A stretch of DNA of 64,000 nt from Camelus bactrianus (Eukaryota; Chordata; Mammalia; Artiodactyla; Camelidae), in contig NC_133541.1 in the NCBI RefSeq assembly GCF_048773025.1, positions 122,911,049 to 122,975,048 on the forward strand, written 5' to 3'. The notes under the pieces are model-generated. The model ran no database searches. It was not told where the DNA came from and worked only from the letters and a program-made list of their open reading frames with translations. Position 1 is the stretch's first letter; every line of letters starts with the position of its first letter. Below are positions 46,194-57,699 of the stretch, piece after piece. The position numbers were made by a program, and so were the translations under genes.

Positions 46194-48393
46194 CTCACCC
46201 ACACAGTCACCCTTGTTCCGGAATTCTGAGTGTGGGGAGGTTCCGTCTTCTGTCTCCAGGACCCGGGATCACCTAGGAGCCCTTCGAGAGTATTCCCCGA
46301 GTCCCTCGCACTGCGGGCTGCTGGGGAAAAGCGGGGGTTGGGCTGGAAACGCAAGTAGCATCTAGTGCCTCCCCCTGGAAAAGGGAGGTAATTAGCGGAC
46401 TTCCCCCTGCCAGTGAAAACCTATGACACCAGGCCGCTGCGTGGAGTGCGGCCCCGAACCTCCCTCACACAGTCAGCCATGTTCCGGAATTCTGAGTTTG
46501 GGGAGGTTCCGTCTTCTGTCTGCAGCATCCAGGATCTCCTAGGAGCCCTTCGAGTGTCTCCCCCGAGTCCCTCCCAGTGCGGGCTGCAGGGGAAAAGCGG
46601 GGGTTGGGCTGGAAACGCAGGTAGCATCTAGTGCCTCCCCCTGGACAGGGGAGGTAATTAGCGGTCTTCCGCCTGCCAGGGAACACCTGTGACACCAGGA
46701 AGCTGCGTGGAGGGCGGCCCTAAACCTCCCCCACACAGTCACCCGTGTTCCGGTATTCTGAGTGTGGGGAGGTTCCGTCTTCTGTCTGCAGCACCCGGGA
46801 TCTCCTAGGAGCCCTTCGAGTGTCTCCCCCGAGTCCCTCCCAGTGCGGGCTGCCGGGGAAATGCGGGGGTTGGGCTGGAAAAGCAGGTAGCATCTAGTGC
46901 CTCCCCATGGACAGGGGAGGTAATTAGCGGACTTCCCCTTGCGAGGGAACACCTGTGACACCAGGAAGCTGCGTGGAGGGCGGCCCTAAACCTCACCCAC
47001 ACAGTCATCCCTGTTCCGGAATTCTGAGTGTGGGGAGGTTCCGTCTTCTGTCTGCAGCACCCGGGATCTCCTAGGAGCCCTTCGAGAGTCTTCCCCGATT
47101 CCCTCGCACTGCGAGCTGCAGGGGAAAAGCGGGGGTTGGGCTGGAAACGCAGGGAGCATCTAGTGTCTCCTCCTGGACAGGGGAGGTAATTAGCGGACTT
47201 CCCCCTGCCAGGGAAAGCCTGTGACACAAGGCAGCTGCGTGGAGGGCGGCCCCGAACCTCGCCCACACAGTCAGCCGTGTTCCGGAATTCTCAGAGTGGG
47301 GAGGTTCCGTCTTCTGTCTGCAGCACCCGGGATCTCCTAGGAGCCCTTCGAGAGTCTTCCAGGAGTCCCTCTCACTGCGGGCTGCCGGGGAAAAGCGGGG
47401 GTTTGGCTGGAAACGCAGGTAGAATCTAGTGCCTTCCCCCGGACAGGGGAGGTAATTAGCGGATTTCCGCCTGCCAGGGAACACCTGTGACACCAGGAAG
47501 CTGCGGGGAGGGCGGCCCCGAACCTCCCCCACACAGTCAGCCATGTTCCGGAATTCTGAGTGTGGGGAGGTTCCGTCTTCTGTCCGCAGCACCCGGGATC
47601 TCCTAGGAGCCCTACGATTGTCTCCCCCGAGTCCCTCCTAGTGCGGGCTGCCGGGGAAATGCGGGGGTTGGGCTGCAAACTCAGGTAGCATCTAGTGCCT
47701 CCCCATGGACAGGGGAGGTAATTAGCGGACTTCCCCTTGCGAGGGAACACCTGAGACATCAGGAAGCTGCGTGGAGAGCGGCCCTAAACCTCCCCCACAC
47801 AGTAACCCGTGTTCCGGAATTCTGAGTGTTGTGAGGTCCCGTCTTCTGTCTGCAGCACCCGGGATCTCCTAGGAGCCCTTCGAGGGTCTTCCACGAGTCC
47901 GTCACAGTGCGGGCTGCCTGGGAAAGGCGGGGGTTGGGCTGGAAACGCAGGTAGCATCTAGTACCTCCCCATGGACAGGGGAGGTAATTAGCGCACTTCC
48001 CCTTGCGAGGGAACACCTGTGACACCAGGAAGCTGCGTGGAGGGCGGCCATAAACCTCACCCACACAGTCACCCGTGTTCCGGAATTCTGAGTGTGGGGA
48101 GGTTCCGTCTTCTGTCTGCAGCAACCGGGATCTCCTAGGAGCCCTTCGAGTGTCTTCCCCGAGTCCCTCCCAGTGCGGGCTGCCGGGGAAAGGCGGGGGT
48201 TGGGCTGGAAACGCAGGTAGCATCAAGTGCCTTCCCATGGACAGGGGAGGTAATTAGCGGACTTCCACTTGCGAGGGAACACCTGAGACACCAGGAAGCT
48301 GCGTGGAGGGCGACCATAATCCTCACCCACACAGTCACCCGTGTTCCGGAATTCTGAGTGTGGGGAGGTTCCGTCTTCTGTCTGCAGCACCCG

Positions 48394-48657
48394 GGATCTC
48401 CTAGGAGCCCTTCGAGTGTATTCCACGAGTCCCTCACAGTGCGGGCTGCCGGAGAAAGGCGGGGGTTGGGCTGCAAACGCAGGTAGCATCTAGTGCCTCC
48501 CCATGGACAGGGGAGGTAATTAGCGGATTTCCCCTTGTGAGGGAACACCTGTGACTCCAGGAAGCTGCGTGGAGGGCGTCCCTAAACCTCACACACACTC
48601 ACCCGTGTTCCGGAATTCTGAGTGTGGGGAGGTTCCGTCTTCTGTCTGCAGCACCCG
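48394..48657 (+). repeat. 264-bp subfamily monomer 7
   Basis: 264 bp with CACACTCAC, GACTCCAGG and GGGCGTCC; partner of the unit at 49988. Confidence 0.85.
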
Positions 48658-49987
48658 GGATCTCCTAGGAGCCCTTCGAGAGACTTCCCCGAGTCCCTCT
48701 CACTGCGGTCTGCCGGGGAATAGCAGGGGTTGGGCTGGAAACGCAGGTAGCATCTAGTGCCTCCCCCTGGACAGGGGAGGTAATTAGCGGACTTCCGCCT
48801 GCCAGGGAACACCTGTGACACCAGGAAGCTGCGTGGAGGGCGGCCCCGAACCTCCCCCAAACAGTCAGCCGTGTTCCGGAATTCTGAGTGTGGGGAGGTT
48901 CCGTCTTCTGTCTGCAGCACCCGGGATCTCCTAGGAGCCTTTCGAGTGTCTCCCCCGAGTCCCTCCCAGTGCGGGCTGCTGGGGAAAGGCGGGGGTTGGG
49001 CTGGAAACGCAGGTAGCATCTAGTGCCTCCCCATGGACAGGGGAGGTAATTAGCGGACTTCCCCTTGCGAGGGAACACCTGAGACACCAGGAATCTGCGT
49101 GGAGAGCGGCCCTAAACCTCCCACACAAAGTCACCCGTGTTCCGGAATTCTGAGTGTGGGGAGGTTCCGTCTTCTGTCTGCAGCTCCCGGGATCTCCTAG
49201 GAGCCCTTCGAGACTCTTCCCGGAGTCCCTCGCACTGCGGGCTGCCGGGGAAAAGCGGGCGTTGGGCTGGAAACGCAGGTAGCATCTAGTGCCTCCCCCT
49301 GGACAGGGGAGGTAATTAGCGGACTTCCGCCTGTCAGGGAACACCTGTGACACCAGGAATCTGCGTGGAGGGCGGCCCTAAACCTTACCCACACAGTCAC
49401 CCGTGTTCCGGAATTCTGAGTGTGGGGAGGTTCTGTCTTCTGTCTGCAGCACCCGGGATCTCCTAGGAGCCCTTAGAGAGTCTTCCCCGAGTCCCTCTCA
49501 CTGCGGGCTGCCGGGGAAATGCGGGGGTTGGGCTGGAAATGCAGGTAGCATCTAGTGCCTCCCACTGGACAGGGGAGGTAATTAGCGGACTTCCAACTGC
49601 CAGGGAACACCTGTGACACCAGGAAGCTGCGTGGAGGGCGACACCGATCCTCCCCCACACAGTCAGCCGTTTTCCGGAATTCTGAGTGTGGGGAGGTTCC
49701 GTCTTCTGTCTGCAGCACCCGGGATCTCCTAGGAGCCCTTCGAGTGTCTTCCACGAGTCCCTCCCAGTGCGGGCTTCCGGGGAAAGGCGGGGGTTGGGCT
49801 GGAAACGCAGGTAGCATCTAGTGCCTCCCCCTGGACAGCGGAGGTAATTAGCGGACTTCAGCCTGTCAGGGAACACCTGTGACACCAGGAATCTGCGTGG
49901 AGGGCGGCCCTAAAACTCACCCACACAGTCACCCGTGTTCCGGAATTCTGAGTGTGGTTAGGTTCCGTGTTCTGTCTGCAGCACCCG

Positions 49988-50251
49988 GGATCTCCTAGGA
50001 GCCCTTCGAGTGTCTTCCACGAGTACCTCACATTGCGGGCTGCCGGGGAAAGGCGGGGGTTGGGCTGGAAACGCAGGTAGCATCTAGTGCCTCCCCATGG
50101 ACAGGGGAGGTAATTAGCGGATTTCCCCTTGTGAGGGAACACCTGTGACTCCAGGAAACTGCGTGGAAGGCGTCCCTAAACCTCACACACACTCACCCGT
50201 GTTCCGGAATTCTGAGTGTGGGGAGGTTCCGTCTTCTGTCTGCAGCACCCG
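49988..50251 (+). repeat. 264-bp subfamily monomer 8
   Basis: 264 bp with all three marks in slightly changed form (GGAAGGCGTCCC), displaced by 1594 bp from monomer 7. Confidence 0.85.
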
Positions 50252-51219
50252 GGATCTCCTAGGAGCCCTTCGAGAGTCTTCCCCGAGTCCCTCTCACTGC
50301 GGGTTGCCGGGGAATAGCAGGGGTTGGGCTGGAAACGCAGGTAGCATCTAGTGCCTCCCCCTGGACTGGGGAGGTAATTAGCGGACTTCCGCCTGCCAGG
50401 GAACACCTGTGACACCAGGAAGCTGCTTGGAGGGCGGCCCCGAACCTCGCCCACACAGTCAGCCGTGTTCCGGAATTCTGAGTGTGGGGAGGTTCCATCT
50501 TCAGTCTGCAGCACCCGGGATCTCCTAGGAGCCTTTCGAGAGTCTTCCCCGAGTCCCTCTCACTGCCGGCTGCCGGGGAAAGGCGGGGGTTGGGCTGGAA
50601 ACGCAGGTAGCGTCTATTGCCTCCCCATGGACAGGGGAGGTAATTAGCGGACTTTCCCTTACGAGGGAAAACCTGTGACACCAGGAAGCTGCGTGGAGGG
50701 CGGCCATAAACCTCACACACACAGTCACACGTGTTCCGGAATCCTGAGTGTGGGGAGGTTCCGTCTTTTGGCTGCAGTACCCGGGATCTCCAAGGAGCCC
50801 TTCGAGAGTCTTCCCCGAGTCCCTCGCACTGCGGGCTGCCGGGGAAAATCGGGGGTTGGGCTGGAAACGCAGGTAGCATCTAGTGCCTCCCCCTGGACAG
50901 GGGAGGTAATTAGCGGACTTCCCCTTGCGAGGGAACACCTGTGACACCAGGAAGCTGCGTGGAGGGCGGCCCCGAACCTCCCCCACACAGTCAGCCGTGT
51001 TCCGGAATTCTGAGTGTGGGGAGGTTCCTTCTTTAATCTGCAGCACCCGGGATCTTCTAGGAGCCCTTCGAGAGTCTTCCCGGAGTCCTTCCCAGTGCGG
51101 GCTGCCGGGGAAAGGCGGGGGTTGGGCCGGAAACGCAGGTAGCATCTAGTGCCTCCCCATGGACATGGGAGGTAATTAGCGGACTTCCCCTTGCGAGGGA
51201 ACACCTGTGACACCAGAAA

Positions 51220-54200
51220 GCTGCGTGGAGGGCGGCCACGAACCTCCCCCACACAGTCAGCCGTGTTCCGGAATTCTGAGTGTGGGGAGGTTCCGTCTTC
51301 TATCTGCAGCACCCGGGATCTCCTAGGAGCCCTTCGAGTGTCTTCCACGAGTCCCTCCCAGTGCGGGCTGCCGGGGAAAGGCGGGGTTGGGCTGGAAACG
51401 CATGTAGCATCTAGTGCCTCCCCATGGACAGGGGAGGTAATTAGCGGACTTCCCCTTGCGAGGGAACACCTGTGACTCCAGGAAGCTTCGTGGAGTGCGG
51501 CCCTAAACCTCACCCACACAGTCACCCGTGTTCCAGAATTTTGAGTGTGGGGAGGATCCGTCTTCTGTCTGCAGAACCCGGGATCTCCTAGGAGCCCTTC
51601 GAGTGTCTTCCCCGAGTCCCTCCCAGTGCGGGCTGCTGGGGAAAGGCGGGGGTTGTGCTGGAAACGCAGGTAGCATCTAGTGCCTCCCCATGGACAGGGG
51701 AGGTAATTAGCGGACTTCCCCTTGCGAGGGAACACCTGTGACACCAGGAAGCTGCGTGGAGGGCGGCCCTAAACCTCACCCACACAGTCACCCGTGTTCC
51801 GGAATTCTGAGTGTGTGGAGGATCCGTCTTCTGTCTGCAGCACCCGGGATCCCCTAGGAGCCCTTCGAGAGTCTTCCCCGAGTCCCTCCCGGTGCGGGCT
51901 GCCGGGGAAATGCGGGGGTTGGGCTGGAAACGCAGGTAGCATCTAGTGCCTCCCCATGGACGGGGGAGGTAATTAGCGGACTTCCGCCTGCCAGGGAACA
52001 CCTGTGACACCAGGAAGCTGCGTGGAGGGCGGCCCCGAACCTCCCCCACACAGTCAGCCGTGTTCCGGAATTCTGAGTGTGGGGAGGTTCCGTCTTCTGT
52101 CTGCAGCACCCGGGATCCCCTAGGAGCCCTTCGCGTGTCTTCCACGAGTCCCTCCCAGTGCGGGCTGCCGGGGAAAAGCGGGGGTTGGGCTGGAAACGCA
52201 GGTAGCATCTAGTGCCTCCCCCTGGACAGGGGAGGTAATTAGCGGACTTCCCCTTGCGAGGCAACACCTGTGAAACCAGGAAGCTGCGTGGAAGGCGGCC
52301 CTAAACCTCACCCACACAGTCAACCGTGTTCCGGAATTCTGAGTGTGGGGAGGTTCCGTCTTCTGTCTGCAGCACCCGGGATCTTCTAGGAGCCCTTCGA
52401 GAGTCTTCCCCGAATCCCTCTCACTGCGGGCTGCCGGGAAAAAGCGGGGGTTGGGCTGGAAACGCAGGTAGCTTCTAGTGCCTCCCTCTGGACAGGGGAG
52501 GTAATTAGCGGACTTCCCCCTGCCAGGGAAAAACTGTGACAACAGGCAGCTTCGTGGAGGGCGGCCCCGAAACTCGCCCACACAGTCAGCCGTGTTCCGG
52601 AATTCTGAGTGTGGGGAGGTTCCGTCTTCTGTCTGCAGCACCCGGGATCTGCTAGGAGCCCTTCGAGAGTCTTCCCCGAGTCCCTCTCACTGCGGGCTGC
52701 CGGGGAAATGCGGGGGTTGGGCTGGAAACGCAGGTAGCATCTAGTGCCTCCCCATGGATAGGGGAGGTAATTAGCGGACTTCCGCCTGTCAGGGAACACC
52801 TGTGACACCAGGAAGCTGCGTGGAGGGCGGACCCGAACCTCCCCCACACAGTCAGCCGTGTTCCGGAATTCTGAGTGTGGGTAGGTTCCGTCTTCTGTCT
52901 GCAGCACCCGGGATCTCCTAGGAGCCCTTCGAGTGTCTCCCCCGAGTCCCTTCCAGTGCGGGCTGCCGGTGAAAGGCGGGGGTTGGGCTGGAAACGCAGG
53001 TAGCATCTAGTGCCTCCCCATGGACAGGGGAGGTAATTAGCGGACTTTCCCTTACGAGGGAAAACCTGTGACACCAGGAAGCTGCGTGGAGGGCGGCCAT
53101 AAACCTCACACACACAGTCACACGTGTTCCGGAATCCTGAGTGTGGGGAGGTTCCGTCTTTTGTCTGCAGCACCCGGGATCTCCAAGGAGCCCTTCGAGA
53201 GTCTTCCCCGAGTCCCTCGCACTGCGGGCTGCCGGAGAAAATCGGGGGTTGGGCTGGAAACGCAGGTAGCATCTAGTGCCTCCCCCTGGACAGGGGAGGT
53301 TATTAGCGGACTTCCCCTTGCGAGGGAACACCTGTGACACCAGGAAGCTGCGTGGAGGGCGGCCCCGAACCTCCCCCACACAGTCAGCCGTGTTCCGGAA
53401 TTCTGAGTGTGGGGAGGTTCCTTCTTTAATCTGCAGCACCTTGGATCATCTAGGAGCCCTTCGAGAGTCTTCCCGGAGTCCCTCCCAGTGCGGGATGCCG
53501 GGGAAAGGCGGGGGTTGGGCCGGAAACGCAGGTAGCATCTAGTGCCTCCCCATGGACATGGGAGGTAATTAGCGGACTTCCCCTTGCGAGGGAACACCTG
53601 TGACACCAGAAAGCTGCGTGGAGGGCGTCCACGAACCTCCCCCACACAGTCAGCCGTGTTCCGGAATTCTGAGTGTGGGGAGGTTCCGTCCTCTGTCTGC
53701 AGAACCCGGGATCACCTAGGAGCCCTTCGAGTGTCTTCCCCGAGTCCCTCCCAGTGCGGGCTGCTGGGGAAAGGCGGGGGTTGTGCTGGAAACGCAGGTA
53801 GCATCTAGTGCCTCCCCATGGACAGGGGAGGTAATTAGCGGACTTCCGCCTGCCAGAGAACACCTGTGACACCAGGAAGCTTCGTGGAGGGCGGCCCCGA
53901 ACCTCCCCCACACAGTCCGCCGTGTTCCGGAATTCTGAGTGTGGGGAGGTTCCGTCTTCTGTCTGCAGCAACCGGGATCCCCTAGGAGCCCTTCGCGTGT
54001 CTTCCCCGAGTCCCTCCCATTGCGGGCTGCCGGGGAAAAGCGGGGGTTGGGCTGGAAACGCAGGTAGCATCTAGTGCCTCCCCCTGGACAGGGGAGGTAA
54101 TTAGCGGACTTCCCCTTGTGAGGGAACACCTGAGACACCAGGAAACTGCGTGGAGGGCGGCCCTAAACCTCCCCCACACAGTCACCCGTGTTCCGGAATT

Positions 54201-55763
54201 ATGAGTGTGAGGAGGATCCGTCTTCTGTCTGCAGCAACCGAGATCTCCTAGGAGCCTTTCGAGGGTCTTCCCCGAGTCCCTCCCACCGCGGGCTGCTTGG
54301 GAAAGGCGGGGGTTGGGCTGGAAACGCAGGTAGCATCTAGTGCCTCCCCATGGACAGGGGAGGTAATTAGCGGACTTCCCCTTGCGAGGGAACACCTGTG
54401 ACACCAGGAAGCTGCGTGGAGGGCGGCCTTAAACCTCACCCACACAGTCACAAGTTTCCGGAATTCTGAGTGTGGGGAGGTTCCGTCTTCTGTCTGCAGC
54501 ACCCGGGATCTCCTAGGAGCCCTTCGAGTGTATTCCCCGAGTCCCTCTCACTGCGGGCTGCCTGGGAAAGGCGGGGGTTGGGCTGGAAACGCAGGTAGCA
54601 TCTAGTGCCTCCCCCTGGATAGGGGAGGTAATTTGCGGACTTCCGCCTGCCAGGGAACACCTGTGACACCAGGAAGCTGCGTGGAGGGCGGCCCTAAACC
54701 TCACCCACACAGTCACCCGTGTTCCGCAATTCTGAGTGTGGGGAGGTTCCGTCTTCTGTCTGCAGCACCCGGGATCTGCTAGGAGCCATTCGAGAGTCTT
54801 CCCCGAGTCCCTCTCACTGCGGGCTGCCGGGGAAAAGCGGGGGTTGGGCTGGAAACGCAGGTAGCATCTAGTGCCTCCCCATGGACAGGGGAGGTAATTA
54901 GAGGACTTCCCCTTGCGAGGGAACACCTGTGACACCAGGATGCTGCGTGGAGGCGGCCCCGAACTTCCCCCACACTGTCAGCCGTGTTCCGGAATTCTGA
55001 GTGTGGGGAGGTTCCAACTTCTCTCTGCAGCACCCGGGATCTCCTAGGAGCCCTTCGAGTGTCTTCCCCGAGTCCCTCCCAGTGCGGGCTGCCGGGGAAC
55101 GGCGGATTTTCGGCTGGAAACGCAGGTAGCATCTAGTGCCTCCCCATGGACTGGGGAGGTAATTAGCGGACTTCCCCTTGCGAGGGATCACCTGAGACAT
55201 CAGGAAGCTGCGTGGAGTGCGGCCCCGAACCTCCCCCTCACAGTCAGCCGTGTTCCGGAATTCTGAGTGTGGGGAGGTTATGTCTTCTGTCTGCAGCACC
55301 CGGGATCTCCTAGGAGCCCTTCGAGGGTCTTCCCCGAGTCCCACACACCGCGGGCTGCCTGAGAAATTCGGGGGTTGGCCTGGAAACGCAGGTAGCATTT
55401 AGTGCCTCCCCATGGACAGGGGAGGTAATTAGCGGACTTCCCATTGCGAGGGAACACATGTGACACCAGGAAGCTGCGTGGAGGGCGGCCACGAACCTCC
55501 CCCACACAGTCAGCCTTGTTCCGGAATTCTGAGTGTGGGGAGGTTCCGTCTACTGTCTGCAGCACCCGGGATCACCTAGGAGCCCTTCGAGAGTCTTCCC
55601 CGAGTCCCTCCCACTGCGGGCTGCCGGGGAAAAGCGGGGGTTGGGCTGGAAACGCAGGTAGCATCTAGTGCCTCCCCCTGGACAGGGGAGGTAATCAGCG
55701 GACTTTCCCCTGCCATGGAAAACCTGTGACACCAGGAAGCTTCGTGGAGGGCGGCCCCGAACC
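51220..55763 (+). repeat. Large higher-order repeat, copy 1
   Basis: 51.22-52.38 kb matches 58.13-59.29 kb at 6910 bp; 52.65-55.76 kb matches 59.29-62.41 kb at 6644 bp. The change of 266 bp means the unit at about 52.38-52.65 kb is missing from copy 2. Copies look nearly identical. Marks include GGATCCCCTAGG, TTCGCGTGTC, GGCAACACCTGTGAAACC and GGAACGGCGGATTTTCGG. Confidence 0.88.
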
Positions 55764-57699
55764 TCCCCAACACAGTCAGACTTGTTCCGGAATTCTGAGT
55801 GTAGGGAGGTTCCGTCTTCGGTCTGCAGCACCCGGGATCTCCTAGGAGCCCTTCAAGAGTCTCCCCCGAGTCCCTCCCAGTGCGGGCTGCAGGGGAAAGG
55901 CGGGGTTTGGACTGGAAACGCATTCAGCATCTAGTGCCTCCCCATGGACAGGGGAGGTAATTAGCGGAATTCCCCTTGCGAGGGAACACCTGAGACACCA
56001 GGAAGCTGCGTGGAGGGCGTCCCTAAACCTCACCCACACTCACCCGTGTTCCGGAATTCTGAGTGTGGGGAGGTTCCGTCTTCTGTCTGCAGCTCCCGAG
56101 ATCTCATAGGAGCCCTTCGAATGTCTTCCCCGAGTCCCTCCCAGTGCAGGCTGCCAGGGAAAGGCGGGGGTTGGGCTGGAAACGCAGGTAGCATCTAGTG
56201 CCTCCCCATTGTCACGGGAGGTAATTAGCGGACTTCCCCTTGCGAGGGAACACCTGTGACACCAGGATGCTGCGTGGAGGCGGCCCCGAACTTCCCCCAC
56301 ACTGTCAGCCGTGTTCCGGAATTCTGAGTGTGGGGAGGTTCCGTCTTCTGTCTGCAGCACCCGGGATCTCCTAGGAGCCCTTCGAGTGTCTCCCCCGAGT
56401 CCCTCCCAGTGCGGGCTGCCGGGGAAAGGCGGGGGTTTGGCTGGAAACGCAGGTAGCATCTAGTGCCTCCCCATGGACAAGGGAGGTAATTAGCGGACTT
56501 CCCATTGCGAGGGAACACCTGAGACCCCAGGAAGCTGCGTGGAGGGCGGCCCTAAACCTCACCCACACAGTCACCCGTGTTCCGGAATTCTGAGTGTGGG
56601 GAGGTTCCGTCTTCTGTCTGCAGCACCCGGGATCTCCTAGGAGCACTTCGAGAGTCTTCCCTGAGTCCCTCTCACTGCGGGCTGCAGGGGAAAAGCGGGG
56701 GTTGGGCTGGAAACCCAGGTAGCATCTAGTGCCTCCCCCTGGACAGGGGAGGTAATTAGCGGACTTCCGCCTGCCAGGGAACACCTGTGATACCAGGAAG
56801 CTTCGTGGAGGGCGACTCCGAACCTCCCCAACACAGACAGCCGTGTTCCGGAATTCTGAGTGTGGGGAGATTCCGTCTTCTGTCTGCAGCAAACGGGATC
56901 TCCTAGGAGCCCTTCGAGTGTCTCCACCGAGTCCCTCCCCGTGCGGGCTGCCGGGGAAAGGCGGGGGTTGGGCTGGAAACGCAGGTAGCATCTAGTGCCT
57001 CCCCATGTACAGGGGAGGTAATTAGCGGACTTCCCCTTGCGATGGAACACCTGTGACACCAGGAAGCTGCGTGGAGGGCGGCCCTAAAACTCACCCACAC
57101 AGTCAGCCGTGTTCCGGAATTCTGAGTGTGGGGAGATTCCGTCTTCTGTCTGCAGCACCCGGGATCTCCTAGGAGCCATTCGAGTGTATCCCCCGAGTCC
57201 CTCCCAGTGCGGGCTGCCTGGGATAGGCGGGGGCTGGGCTGGAAACGCAGGTAGCATTTAGTGCCTCCCCATGGACAGGGGAGGTAATTAGCGGACTTCC
57301 CCTTGCGAGGGAACACCTGTAACACCAGGAAGCTGCGTGGAGGGCGGCCCTAAACCTCACCCACACACTCAACCGTGTTCCGGAATTCTGAGTGTGGGGA
57401 GGTTCCGTCTTCTGTCTGCAGTTCCCGGGATCTCCTAGGAGCCCTTCGAGTTTCTTCCCCGAGTCCCTCCCAGTGCAGGCTGCCAGGGAAAGTCGGGGGT
57501 TGGGCTGGAAACGCAGGTAGCATCTAGTGCCTCCCCATGGACAGGGGAGGTAATTAGCGGACTTCCCCTTGCGAGGGAACACCTGAGACACCAGGATGCT
57601 GCGTGGAGGGCGGCCCCGAACTTCCCCCACACTGTCAGCCGTGTTCCGGAATTCTGAGTGTGGGGAGGTTCTGTCTTCGATCTGCAGCACCCGGGATCT
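55764..57699 (+). repeat. Segment not shared by the flanking large copies
   Basis: About seven monomers that lie between the shared part of copy 1 and the start of copy 2 and have no counterpart at 62.4 kb. It is ordinary mosaic satellite and includes one 264-bp unit. Confidence 0.78.
55835..56098 (+). repeat. 264-bp subfamily monomer 9
   Basis: 264 bp with CACACTCAC and GGGCGTCC, but GAGACACC in place of GACTCC, so it keeps two of the three marks. Confidence 0.8.

Larger units (their letters stand above)
46194..51219 (+). repeat. Mosaic stretch with short local duplications
   Basis: About nineteen monomers. About 48.4-48.85 kb matches 50.0-50.45 kb at 1594 bp (six units less two bases), including GGATTTCCCCTTGTGAGG and GGGGAATAGCAGGGG. 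About 50.66-51.1 kb matches 53.05-53.5 kb at 2393 bp (nine units less one), including CTTACGAGGG, GGAATCCTGAG and CTTCTTTAATCTG. There are no genes. Confidence 0.8.
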
